The notes: generated by a model from the letters alone, not told the origin. Positions 22,337-33,300 are shown, numbered from the stretch's first letter. The stretch is 51,391 bases of DNA from Welwitschia mirabilis (GCA_051453625.1 JBOZIK010000001.1:250076435-250127825); one strand, 5' to 3'. Numbers and translations: made by a program.

Positions 22337-24958
22337 TCCAATTTGCAACTCAGTGTTCTCTTCTATTTTAGGTATCATTGGATTTGATGTAGAGGAAGAT
22401 CTACTTCTAGGAATACTACACCAATTGCAATGTCGAATAACATATCATATACAAACCCTATATATTTCTTTTTTATGACTTGTTTCCTCGCATAGTTACC
22501 TCATAATTACATAATTACATGATAAATTTCCAATTATAGGAACAATAACCAAGGCCATGCAGGTGATTTATGTTAAGAGACTTTCATCAAATTGATAAAA
22601 AATTATCTAATATATAAATAAAGAAAAAGGCTTTGTGTCATGAGTTTCCATAGGTGTTTTTGTTTCTAGAGTCTTTAGTTCACACATATCAATGCAAGAT
22701 TAAATCTAAAAAGATCATAAAGATGGTAAGTTATACAAGACATTCAATGAGAATGATGGAAATTAAACAAGATAAAAAATAAGAATAATAACAACAAAAG
22801 TAGAATAAGCCTAATGTACACCCATATGTAAAACTAGAAAAAGTTATCTTTTATCTCTAAAGAACCCTTTAAAAGCTTTAAATAACATATTAAAGATAGA
22901 TAAACAATATATCTACCCTTGAAATTTTCATTTTTTAAATGATTCCAAAAAGATGTTAGGATAGCTTTGTTTAATGAATATACTCTTCCTTTAGTAATTT
23001 ATTTCATTTTTAGACATTTTCATAGCTCTCAGATTTATGTCACATATAATAATCATTTAGAGTTAGATTAATTTATAAAATATGTTTCATAATCAAAAGA
23101 GAAGAAAAATAGAACCTAGAATGATTATCCCCTAGACCATGAAGCTAGATGATGTTTGCTTGATGCTTTTCTTGCAACTTTACTACATGTGTTTTACAAT
23201 AATCAAAATCTCATTGTTGAGTGTGATTTCCTGTAGAAATGAGATGACAAATGTTTTTGTAAACTTATAGAATAGACATCCCAAAACATTTTTATTAATT
23301 TTGTAATTTAATAAAAATATAAAGCGGAAGACCATTTTAATTCATAAATGTATTTTGAAATAAAAATGTAAAGCTAACTCAAACAACATGTTTAGTGTTA
23401 ACACATTAGTTTTAAATCTTTCTAGTTTTCCTATATAATGGTAGCTTTATGAATATAGGATTAATTCAGAAACAAATTTAATGTGAGTATTTGAGAAGGT
23501 TCATGTAAGAAAGAGAAAGAGAAAGAGGGGGAGACCCCTCATACTATTACATGGATGAATTCCTCAGATCCATAATTTGTTTAAGTCATATTGTTATAAA
23601 TCTACTCTATAATGAAGTGAAAAAGCATTGCACAAATTTCCAATCAATTCATATCATGTACTTAATAATGGAATAGAATTTAGTGGTATCATGATCTAAT
23701 GGAAATATCACAGAACCTCCACCTCTCAGTTTTGCCTTTCAAGTAGTTATTAATCATGTGTTTCTAACATAGTAAGATTTGTTTGGAAAACTCTACTAAT
23801 AACTACTAAATTTTCATGAAAGGGTGTATAAAACTATTACAAGGTGGGTAGTTGCATGTGTATCACTAAATAATAGAGTATTACTAAACTAAAGAAAAAG
23901 AGTAGAATATTTTGCAATATGGGTGTACAAAATCTAAATGCTGCACAACTTGGCCTTATAAATAAGAAAGGTCCTATCATCTCTTACATAAATTTTAGAA
24001 GGAGGCATGAAAAACTCAATGGAAATTATGAAGCAAAAGTAAAGCAAATTATTTCATACTCTAATCTAGAGGACCCAAGACTCATTATGGGGTCACACAT
24101 GAACTTCAAAGTTATATCCACAACTCCAACTGCCATAAGAAGCTGGTGATCATTATTTAATTCACTTAAAATTTATTGTATATGAGAAGATGAACAAATC
24201 ATTTAACAAGTCATCTATTTGTAAGATGAAAGATCCTTACCTTAGAATACACATCCATATTCTCTTGAAACAATTGTCACCCTAATAAAAAAGCTTCATG
24301 GTAAGTGATTTTAAGGGATAAGTTCTTTAAAATGAACAAAAACATGACTATACAAACTAACTTTTACCATTTCTACAACCACAAAGTAATCAACGATCTC
24401 ATTGATGATATTATTTGATGAGACTACATGACATGTGGAGAAGGCACTTATCCTTCATAGTATATCTAAATGAAATAGAAGATTGTATGTCATAGACCCC
24501 ATGTTTAATGGCTACAAATGTGGATAAAAGTAATCATATTTGTGTACATTTATAGAAAAATGTTCAAGTAACTTATTAAACTTAATAATAAGCATTTCAA
24601 ATATAAAAATAACTTATTAAAATGTTCAAGCATTCCGTTCCACTCTCGTTTTGCATCCATTAGTTAACACACTTGTCACTCTATCCATTAGCACATTGCT
24701 TCTTCTCTTACACAGTGTACTTCCTCAATTATGCATAAGTGCATCTCCTCTATTTATTATTTTTTAGTTCATGATCATATTTTCCTTATGTACTCTATAA
24801 TGCTCCTCCTTCTACATAGATTTACTATTAAGGAATACACCAATAACCAAAGGCATTAAGGATTGACCTTCTAATTTATGAAATACATTACTTTCCATCT
24901 CTTCGTAGCTATTAAATACCTTTTCAACATTTACTCCTTTTAATCATTACATTATTAG
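22337..24958. other. CACTA interior with weak coding-like pieces only
   Basis: Weak frames include 23919-24149 on the plus strand (76 codons, MGVQNLNAAQLGLINKKGPI and on), which has no recognised family. There is also a plus-strand run after TTCTATTTTAG near 22374 and a minus-strand run over the same bases. A GA-rich tract at about 23508-23534 ends in a GC hairpin (GAGGGG, GAGA, CCCCTC; 23525-23540), unusual in this background. Nothing here can be assigned. Confidence 0.4.
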
Positions 24959-25336
24959 TTAATCATTGTCATCCTCCCTACATACTATCAATGATCACTA
25001 TCTTCTGTTATACTTAGTCTTCCCTCCATGACTATGTTCACCTCTAGCGATGGTGCAATTCCTAAAGATGAACATCTATGTACTCCTCTGTTTGATATTT
25101 CTCTCCTTTGTGTTGTGTTATTTCCATATTCTAGCACATTTTTTGGTAGCATGTTTTATTTCCTTTGTTAAAGGCCTATACTCCTCAATTCTCTGCTATA
25201 TACTTTCTATCTGGAAATAATTACATGTGTTATAAGTCTTGTAAGATACATCAACTAACTTTTCTAGTGCCTATTCTTTAAGTATGATCTTTTTATTCAC
25301 TAGACATAGTTGTGCATTAGACCCCTTTTGTGTTAA
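24959..25336 (-). pseudogene. minus-strand open-ish run inside the CACTA element, unknown
   Basis: 126 codons in one frame with about six stops, fewer than the roughly ten expected, in a stretch of locally higher GC and with two CpG. Protein-like pieces include ALEKLVDVSYKTYNTCNYFQ and RIEEYRPLTKEIKHATKKCA. Several stops are TAG or TAA that would have been TGG or CAA. It could be part of the candidate minus-strand gene. The excess over chance is small. Confidence 0.3.
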
Positions 25337-26242
25337 TTACATTTAGAAAATACTCTACTCTACCTGCAAACATATAGATATTCAAGTATTATCCACTCTA
25401 AATTACACCTGTGTAGTTAACTAAAATGCTTTACAAAAGCATTCATAGGAAGCAAGATATACCTATTCAAACTTCCTCTTAAGAATGCACATTATACTCT
25501 TTATAGCCAAATGTATGATAGTTGGAGCTAATATGAAGTGTACTTGGTAAATTTTAGGGATAGAGTTTGGATTCATAGGATGATATCTCTTAGGTTATGC
25601 TTAATTTTATTATCATACTCATCAATTTCGTGGATATCCTACTTAAAGCTTATCATTATGATTTTTTTTTATGACTAAGTCCGATATGGGTCAACTAAAA
25701 TATTGTTAATTAATATATTTATAGATCATGATATTAAATTTATACAAATGTTATCAACATACTAAGTGTCTAATATGTATTTAGATATACCTTTCTAGTA
25801 TATCTAAGATAAACTTTAGCTAATAAACACTCACCATGAAAACAAGATCTATGATACAAATTTATTTAATTTGTAAGTAACAATACCAAAATAATAAATT
25901 AAAGGAAAAACCTTATCATTAGAAGAAGAAAAAAATAAAGAGGATAAGTAATCATATTTATCAAAATCATTAGGTCAAAAAATAGAAAGAGTAATCACTT
26001 GATAACATAATAATCATCATAATTATAACCTAATCATTGTAAGAAGATAAAACATTTAAGAAGTTAAAAGTATCCTAGCTGAAAGAACTTTTATAGCATG
26101 GATTAAAAAGCTAATTTCCTGATTTCTCTTAGCCTAAACAGTTAGTAAAGAAAATTATCAAAATTATACAAATCATATTGAAATCAACATAACTTCCAAA
26201 AGTTAAACCATCCAAATCATGCATATAAACTTGATGTGCTAC
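25337..26242. other. CACTA interior without recognisable feature
   Basis: AT-rich; a minus-strand frame near 25410-25650 has about four stops in 79 codons, which is not distinguishable from chance. Confidence 0.4.
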
Positions 26243-26575
26243 CTATCTTAGTAACTGCTTTAAAGTAAAAATCCATTTATTAGCTTCTTTTGTAGTTCTT
26301 GCTTCAAGCTATGAATAGAAAATAAGATACATTGAGTGAGATGTATTACCTAATATACAATAAAATCAAAAAATTCCTTGACTTATTACCTTTAGTTGGT
26401 CTTCATGATTAGCAGAATTGTAAAGGCTAAAAATAAAGAAAACCTAAACATTAAATGAAACCATTTTATCAATGAATACTATTTCTTGAAGCAAAAAAAG
26501 ATAAAAGAAATAGATATTCATGATAAAGACCTCAACAACGCTCCTTACTCATGGTTTACCTGTAAATAAACTTAC

Positions 26576-26785
26576 CCCTCGTATTGCATTTTCCCTTGGT
26601 GTAGAAATTAAGGAACTCATCTGTAATGCTAACAACAAGGGCATTTTCAATTAAGACCATCAAATCTTGTCTATCTACTTGCATCAGTAAATATTCATTC
26701 TTAGATTTGATTGTTATATTTGCAAATTTAAATCCGTGATCCATTTCAATAAGAAGGATTTCAAAAACATAATGCAAAATTAGTG
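26576..26785 (-). pseudogene. candidate exon of the minus-strand gene
   Basis: Open throughout (about 69 codons). It reads VFEILLIEMDHGFKFANITI, then KSKNEYLLMQVDRQDLMVLI, and then ENALVVSITDEFLNFYTKGK. On the minus strand it is followed by GGGGTAAGTT, a strong donor-like sequence, and preceded by ACAAAG. The residue mix is more balanced than in other open frames of the window. No family is recognised. Confidence 0.4.
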
Positions 26786-27070
26786 CTTTGTATATAGTTG
26801 AGAAAACACAGAAGAATCCAAGAAAAATTAAAAACATTTGATAATTTCAATTTTAAATACATTCAACAAAAGGAAAAAAATCACATATCGCTAAAAATTA
26901 AGCAATATTATTTTTTTTAACTTGCATCTCAGAGGACTCAGCAATAATTCACTAAGAAGACTAGGTACTTCCATCTCACCTTTTAAGAGCTGAATGATAT
27001 CAGACATAATTAGATTTAAATTTGGATTTCTCTACAAATACATAAGTGGTAATGTTATACAGAGCCCTAC

Positions 27071-27211
27071 CTCTTAACTATAAATATTTCCATAGAGACT
27101 ATTGATTACAAGCTGAAGCATGTTATGATCTGTGCAAATTGTTTCATCCATAAAACCAAGTTCACCTTCTTAAAGCTTTTCATCGAAGAATTCTAAACTT
27201 GTAGTGGTCTT
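27071..27211 (-). pseudogene. candidate 47-codon exon of the minus-strand gene
   Basis: 141 nt, phase 0, between TGTCTGACAG (acceptor-like) and GAG|GTAGGG (donor-like) on the minus strand. It reads KTTTSLEFFDEKL, stop, EGELGFMDETICTDHNMLQL, VINSLYGNIYS, stop, E. Both stops are TAA where CAA (Gln) is likely. A frame continues after the next acceptor (TTTGTAG, 27031 downward) as RNPNLNLIMSDIIQLLKGEM. Confidence 0.4.
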
Positions 27212-27815
27212 CTGTCAGACATGATAACAAAACTAAAAACCCCAAAATTGTAAATTTTGTCCTTTTCTGATGCTAATATACATCCTCTTTATTTTGGTAG
27301 AATGTAATAAATGGTTTCTTTGATGCTTATTATAATACTTATGTCTCTGCACATCTAATTGTCACTCCACGTATTAATTTCTCTCATGATTCTAAAACTT
27401 ATACTTTCTTCTACCCTATCTTTGGATAGATGTTTGTTCATATCCTGGAATCCTCATAGGATTTCTCATGTTTATTAGTTTAAAACTTTTTGATAGCTTA
27501 TTTTCTCACCTATTTTCATCTACTTCCATTTATAAATGCAAAATTGAAGAAACATTCAGAAAAGAGTTTTTGAACTAATTTTAGAAAAATCAGATAAAAG
27601 ACACAAACTCTTAACTTCTATAAAAGAATATTCACCCAAGAAATAGAAGTTCCTAAGCATGCTTGCAATTTGCATTACAACCCCATATCCTAGCTATGCA
27701 CATCCTCTACTTCATTTATGGAATGAAAAAAAGTATTGCTTCAACGAAATGAAAGGAGTCTATTAAATGTGCACTTTGAAGAAATAACATTGCTTTAAAT
27801 TATTTAGCTAATACG
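27212..27815. other. CACTA interior without recognisable feature
   Basis: AT-rich sequence between the candidate first exon and the right subterminal repeats. If the minus-strand gene is real, its promoter or further exons would lie here; none can be pointed to. Confidence 0.4.
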
Positions 27816-27819
27816 TTTA

Positions 27820-28040
27820 ATGTGTTTATATATAAACACCTTATAAATATTTAAGGCATTTAATTTGAAAAATGCCTTAAAAAGTGCTGAACCCTCCAAA
27901 AAAAGGCATTTAAGGCATTTTTATTAAAAATGCCTTAAAATTCTTTCATTCATTTTTTAAAGGTGTTTATTAAGATAAACCCCTTAAAAATGTTAATAAT
28001 TAAGGCTTTTATTAAAATAAACATCTTAAAAGCTTGTATT
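27820..28040. repeat. right subterminal repeat region
   Basis: Several copies of AAATGCCTTAAA and its complement, matching the left subterminal region. Bases 27909-27939 form a hairpin with 14-base perfect arms (TTTAAGGCATTTTT) and a 3-base loop, the same motif as the left hairpin at 17702. Confidence 0.8.
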
Positions 28041-28050
28041 TCTAATAGTG
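28025..28050 (-). repeat. right terminal inverted repeat of the CACTA element
   Basis: Ends TTTCTAATAGTG on the plus strand; followed by TAG (28051-28053), the right copy of the target duplication. Confidence 0.9.
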
Positions 28051-28123
28051 TAGTCTTAAGTAAACCCCTCTTATCTGACTGTGACCTAATGTAATCATTA
28101 CATAACTCAAGCTTTTCCTCCTT

Positions 28124-28131
28124 TATAAAAG
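28124..28131 (+). promoter_or_regulatory. TATA box of the 3' LTR
   Basis: TATAAAAG followed by GGAC, at the family position. The CACTA insertion lies only about 70 bp upstream, so most of U3 was separated from the core promoter. Confidence 0.65.
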
Positions 28132-28329
28132 GGACTTGAGAACCCATTATAAACATCTTTTAATTGTCTCAATGTGGGAAAGAATTAGAGGCTAAAAGGT
28201 TATGATGCTTCAATACTCTTTCTTAGGAGAAAGATAATTTAAGGCTAGTCAAGAAGTTCTTCTTCTTTTCCTCATCCATTAATGTAATACATATTTCTTT
28301 TAAATTTTAATAAGGAATTAGCTTAAAAC

Positions 28330-28605
28330 CTTTTATTATTATTGTAAAACTTACTTGGCATTAGTAGTATTTGGGTGGGACAATTTTTTGAATTAATTTA
28401 AACCTTTTCATTATTATTGCACATTAATTTGGAATTAGCAATATTTAGATGGAACTAATTCTAAGTGTTTTCCCTTTTTATAATGAGTATTACAAAATCA
28501 TTTGGCACTAGAAATTTTTAGGTGGAACTAATTTTAAAGTGTGTTTTTTCTTTCATTATTATTACATAATCATTTGACATTAGTAATCTTTAGATAAAGC
28601 TTACT
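28330..28605 (+). repeat. four about 73-bp subrepeats in the 3' LTR
   Basis: Units start at about 28330, 28403, 28472 and 28549. Each contains CATTATTATT-like, CATTTGGCATTAGTA-like and ATTTAGGTGGAACTAATT-like parts. The 5' LTR has two and a part. Confidence 0.7.
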
Positions 28606-28873
28606 TAAGTATAAGATACAAGAATCATTAGAGTGAAGGTGTGGAGAAGAATGAATCAATTGGATTCTTAGAGTATTTCTATTCCATTGCATTATTTACT
28701 AAAATCATCTTCTTTTCAACTCTCTAATTTTTACTTTTTTTTAGTTTTTATTGCAAGTAGGATTAATCATATATCTTTTCATTAAATTAATCACATGTAT
28801 CCCTCTAGAAGAATGATAACTAAGTGTAGAGTTAGTCTTAAATTTAGAGAACTATAAAGCTACGATCACCATT

Positions 28874-31800
28874 TAAAGGGTATAATGTCTATGAAATTAT
28901 CTTTTAAAGAGTTACATTATTATATTAATGTTAAATGTAGTTTTTGGAAAAATTAAGGGGATGCATGTGATTTGCATAATAGTGTATAGTGTTCTTAACA
29001 AGTTGGCATAGCCTCCTAATATTTCTAGAGATGGGATTTTAAAGGAATTATAACCTATCTAGTCCACAAGATCAACACCTTACATTTGACACTTATAAAG
29101 CCTTAAGTCTTTTTTTGAAGTCTTCATGAATGAAAGATGAGTTCCATATTTTTGAATCCATTATGCTTTTAATTATTTTAATAACAAAGCTATTATTCTT
29201 TTATTTTTATTATACTTAACTTATATTTTAATTTTATTAGCAAATCCTTTTTAATCCCAATTTATAAATGAAATGGGAGCATTATGGTTGGTCATAAAGA
29301 AAAGAAACCCATAAAATATGAAGAAATTTTTTAAAAAGATGCAAAGTAAGTATTTTATTAAAAGCACATAATAAGATTCTTACCAATATTAATAATGAAA
29401 TAGACAACTAGACATAGAAAAAAGATTACAAAACATTACTGGTACATAAATAGAAAATTATTTTATTGGAATCCATCCTTATCATGAGATTGAAAATCAA
29501 AAATTCAAAGTAAAGAATCAAGTTAGTTAGAAAGTATGTATTACTTATCATCATTAGATCGAAATCAATTCAAGGTTATGAAATTGCTATAATAATCATT
29601 CCAAAAAGTAATTATGTATTTTAGTGAATTATTCAAATTCTCCTTGGAAAATATTATGAAAATGATAAAATTTTCAAATTTCCTCCTTTTCAATGACAAG
29701 TAATTTGAAAGAGTAATTAATAACTCCCTTCAAATGGATGATGTATGCATTATTTATGACTAAAGTAGTAAAATCAACCTCTATTTATGTGTATTTATTT
29801 TGGAATGATTGGTTCCTAAGATGTATGAAATACAATTTATCCTATATTGATTATCATAAAAGAAATGGTAAAAAATACCATTGGATTATTATTTTTTTAT
29901 GGCGAATGTATAAAATATATATTCACATCAACATATCTTCAATATTCAAAGAAAAACTTCAAAAGACTCCACTTGAGACATCTTTTATCAAGACATGAAA
30001 TGCACTACTTTTATTTCATTGATAATGCACTAGATGTTCTTGTGTATAGCATCCCAAGGATTTTCAATATGATAAGAAGAAAAGACATTAGAATTAATAA
30101 GTTAAAACTCCTCCTAAATATTACAATATTGATGGTTATGATGAATAAAGATATCTTCTCAGTGAAAGTTAAAACTAGTATATTGAATAATTGAGTCTTA
30201 TAATTAGTTTTCCTAGTTAATTCTTATGAATAACGCTTAAATCTTTGGGATGAAAGTTAGCAATCATAATTAAAAGGATCATATTTAAGTTTTAAAAAAA
30301 GTGGAAACTGATGCCCTCAATGCAAAAGGACGATGTGGAGTAGCAAATAATATTAAAGATAATATTCTACTAAGAATATCAAAACTCATTAGATTTATAG
30401 AAGGAGTGGCTAAAACATTGGTAACCTATACAAAGAGGTCAAAATTGATCACCCCATTAGGATGATTCTCTTGAAGCTCAAATAAAGTACGAACCGTTAA
30501 TACTGATAAAGAAGGTAAACCAAGAGCTTCAGATAATTCTACTCTAAAATGAATACTTTTGGATTTGTCCAAACTTACTTTACCTTATCTTGTATAGGAT
30601 AGAAGAAGAACTTCTTAATCCATTATAAAAAAAATTAATGTTAAGTATTACCTACTTTACATAAAGGTAACATTGAATAAAACAAACCTATTTTTGAAAA
30701 ATTAATTTAACTTGATTTGATACTTAGTTTTTTATAAAATAGTCAAAGGAAAATATTTCTTCTTATATTCTTCATTTTAAAAACTTATAATAGATGTAGA
30801 AGTTTATTAGGAAAGAGTTTTTTTCCCTTCCTCTTATAATAAGAGGTCTTTCATGAAGATTATTCTTGAGCATCCATCTACATTTTTAATCAAATAACAT
30901 AAACAAGTAATAGTAGTAGTATTATAAAGGTTAAATACTCTAATGATGGGATCAATAAGGGTTAATCATAGATAAAGTTTCTAAAAGCATAATTATTTTA
31001 TATGAAAGTTTTTTTTTTTTTTTTTTGATATCTACAAAATGGTCATCTCCATAAAGGACAAGGGACAAGTAAAGGAGAAAACTTGCAAAATCTAAAAATC
31101 TAGAAAATGAGTTTTCTTATGCTTTAGATAATTGAGAACTAATTCCATAATAAATACTTTAATTGTATTTAAAATAAATCTCTCCATAAACAAAACATAG
31201 ATAGCATAATCTAGAAGCTAGAAACAATGGAAATGAGTAAAGTTATAATCCATAATAAGAAGTCCTAAGGTACAATAATAAGAAACAGAAATAAGATTTA
31301 TAAAAATGCCATAATAATCCTAACAATAAATCTATTACTTAACAACATAAAGAAAAGTAGTTTGGAAGTAATTTAGAGTTTACAACTCATAAGTCAAAAA
31401 TTTGATTGACTAAAAAATACCATCCGTAAGGGCAAAAGTATTCTTTGGAACTAAGCTATATTTTAGATGTTAAAAAGTATGAGTGTTATAATTATAAAAA
31501 TCATAGATTAAATCTAAAATTAAATAGGCCTCAGAAGATTGAAGATAAAGTAAGGGAAGAAGAAAAAATTAGATATATTGAGCTAAATATCTAATCAACT
31601 TCAAACTTAGTTAATAAATTATAAATCTCTTCATTAGTAAATCTAAGATTATGGTTTAACCATTAAATATGAAAAAATAATTTTAAATCCATATCTTAAA
31701 ACTTGTTTTAAAATAACTTTAGACATACTAAGTGGAAAAGAAAAATGATACATCTTATATGCATAAAGATAAAAGGGAAAAAAGGATAATAGAAAAAAAG

Positions 31801-32014
31801 ACAAATAAGAAAACAAAAGAACTTACCTTTAATAAGTCAAGTGAAAAGTGAATTATGTGTGTTATAATGGACTAATCTACCCTTATTTATAAGAAAAAAA
31901 GAAGAATTTTAGGTACTACTTAACATGAAATTATATGTACGAGTAATGTGTTAGTAAAGTAAAGTTGACTTAACTTTGACAAAACTAATGAAATGACTAA
32001 AAGAGAGATAGTGA
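28874..32014. other. unassigned AT-rich DNA right of the nested elements
   Basis: Holds two overlapping plus-strand frames at 29738-29998 and 29847-30194 (the latter 115 codons, the longest in the window), with AT-driven Ile/Lys/Tyr-rich translations and no recognised domain. A plus-strand run near 30301-30465 opens VETDALNAKGRCGVANNIKD at locally higher GC, also unassigned. An 18-T run lies at 31009-31026. No element ends were found. Confidence 0.45.
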
Positions 32015-33300
32015 TGTTATAAAGTAAGAAGTAAACATTATTGGATTCAATGTGATCTGAAGGATTAACTAAAATATAAGGGAATGTCAAACTATGAAAA
32101 TAACACTCCTCACTAATTCTAAAATGATAGTACTAAAATTAGTAATGTGTGATGCCAAAGGATTAACTAGAAATATAATGAATCATTAGATTATAGAAAT
32201 GGTAGGTCTTATTGATCTTAGACTGATAAAATGTAGACATCAATAGTCTATGAAGCTAAAGAATCAATTTTAAATATAAGAAGATTTTACACTACTAACA
32301 TGATAGGTCCTATTGATCCTAGAATGATATAGTACTAACATTAGTAGTTTCCAAGATAAATAATTAACTAGAAATGCAAAGGAGTGTTATACTACTAACA
32401 TAGTAGGTCTTATTAATTCCAAAATGGCATAATTTTAAAATGGTAGTTTGTAAATCTAGAGGATCAACTAAAAATATAAGGAAATACTATACTACTAATA
32501 TGGAAAGTCCTATGAATTATAAAATAATACGATGATGGCATTGATAGTCTTTGAGACTAGATGATCAAATAAAAAAATAAGGGTGTCTCACACTTCTAAT
32601 ATGAAAGATCCTACTAATCCTAGATTAATAAACTATTAATATTAATAGTCTATATGATTAAATATTTATCCTAGAATGTTACAATAATAACATCGATAGT
32701 TTGCAAATCTAGAGGATTAACTATAAAGAAAGAAGGAGTTACACTACTAATATGAGAGGTATTATTAATCATATAATGTTATAACATGGTAATTAATAGT
32801 CTTCACAGTTAAATGATCATGTAAAAAGACAAAAGAACACCACACTACTAACATGCTACATTCCACTAATCCTAGAAGGTTATAGTACTAATATCATTTT
32901 CCTATAAAGTTAAATAATTAATTATAAGGGGATGTCATAATACAAAGAAAAATAGCCCTAGATAATTATCAGATGATGAAAATTGATAAAGGTATCCTAT
33001 GAAGTTAAAGGTTCAACTATACTTACAAGGAAGCACCACACTACCAATAAAACAATCTTAGATGATAATTAGATGATGAAAAGCTAACATAAGTAGTCTG
33101 GAAAGTAAAATAATTAATTCAAATTTTAATAAGACACCACATTACTAATGTGATAGTCCTAGATAAATATGAAGTAATAAAGGACTACATAAGCATTATA
33201 AGATATTAAATAATCAAATAGAATTTCAAGGGAGTACAAATTACGGATATGACATTTCTAGAAAATTATGAAGCAATACAAAAATAACATAAGTAGTTCA
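32015..33300. repeat. degenerate 100-bp tandem array, about 12-13 units
   Basis: The marker GATTAACTA-like followed by AATATAAGG-like recurs at about 32063, 32161, 32261, 32362, 32462, 32563, 32656, 32715, 32815, 32916, 33010, 33112 and 33212. Most spacings are 98-102 bp; the interval at 32656-32715 is shortened to 59. A typical unit also contains ACACTACTAACATG, then GGTCCTATTGATCCTAGAAT, then AGTACTAACATTAGTAGT. Units have diverged, so the array is old. It is a satellite-like block, possibly derived from the 3' untranslated region of a retroelement. Confidence 0.85.

Larger units (their letters stand above)
18293..27211 (-). pseudogene. candidate captured multi-exon gene on the minus strand of the CACTA element
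   Basis: Several short minus-strand stretches combine a protein-like frame with splice-like borders. They are 27071-27211 (after CAG, before GTAGGG; reads LEFFDEKL, stop, EGELGFMDETICTDHNMLQL), 27031 downward (after TTTGTAG; NLIMSDIIQLLKGEMEVPSL), 26576-26785 (before GTAAGT), 26243-26308 (after TTCATAG), 18774-18836 (after TTTTTTGTAG, before GTTTGT) and 18293-18351 (after TTTCAG, ending TAA). The in-frame stops in 27071-27211 and 26243-26308 are TAA/TAG, which would be CAA/CAG before C-to-T decay. I do not recognise the protein. Individually each exon could be chance, the exon phases do not all join, and they may not belong to one gene. Confidence 0.35.
17545..28050. mobile_element. CACTA (En/Spm-type) DNA transposon, 10.5 kb, non-autonomous
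   Basis: The left end is CACTACAAGAAATATAGGCG. The right end, read inward on the other strand, is CACTATTAGAAATACAAGCT. The terminal inverted repeats agree at 21 of 26 positions. The flanking 3 bp are TAT and TAG, a 3-bp target duplication with one change. Removing the element and one copy gives a site that aligns without gaps to the same place in LTRs A1, A2 and A3. Both ends carry subterminal repeats of an AAATGCCTTAAA motif, typical of this superfamily. No TNP2-type transposase was recognised. The interior holds a duplicated coding relic and candidate exons, so this looks like a gene-carrying non-autonomous copy. Confidence 0.92.
9176..28868 (+). mobile_element. complete, decayed Athila/Tat-type Ty3/gypsy LTR retrotransposon split by a CACTA insertion
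   Basis: A 5' LTR (9176-10469), tRNA-Asp type primer site (10475), about 6.6-kb interior, polypurine tract (17061-17072) and 3' LTR (17073-28868, interrupted at 17545-28050) are in the right order. Without the insert the two LTRs measure about 1294 and 1287 bp, though equal length is partly luck because they carry compensating indels. Candidate target duplications are TCATA before and CCATT after, 3 of 5 matching. By eye LTR identity is about 75-80% around the TATA box, so the insertion is old. The assignment to Athila/Tat rests on the primer site. No reverse transcriptase motif could be read. Confidence 0.8.
28051..28868 (+). repeat. 3' LTR, copy A4, right part
   Basis: Resumes the LTR at CTTAAGTAAACCCC and carries the family TATA box at 28124. 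The stretch AAAGAATTAGAGGCTAAAA is shared in large part with the 5' LTR. The copy ends CTACGATCA and is not followed by a good primer site, as expected for a 3' LTR. Confidence 0.85.

Noticed and set aside
23030-23190. Minus-strand reading resembling the LINE reverse transcriptase segment before the RT core (QEKHQANII...LGDNHSRFYFSS)
   Set aside because: The resemblance covers about 30 residues with a stop, and the RT motifs that should follow on the minus strand below 23030 are absent.
26925-27031. Minus-strand NPNLNLIMSDIIQLLKGE as the end of a plant receptor kinase
   Set aside because: It resembles the RP.MS.VV..L.GE kinase tail, but the preceding exon has no kinase features and what follows does not fit.
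29738-30194. Two overlapping plus-strand open frames, 86 and 115 codons, as genes
   Set aside because: Translations are Ile/Lys/Tyr-rich as expected from AT-rich sequence, no domain is visible, and one frame of this length is expected by chance in about 51 kb on six frames.
31009-31026. 18-T run as the poly(A) tail of a minus-strand retroposon
   Set aside because: No matching target duplication or readable element to its right; homopolymers of this size occur easily in this background.
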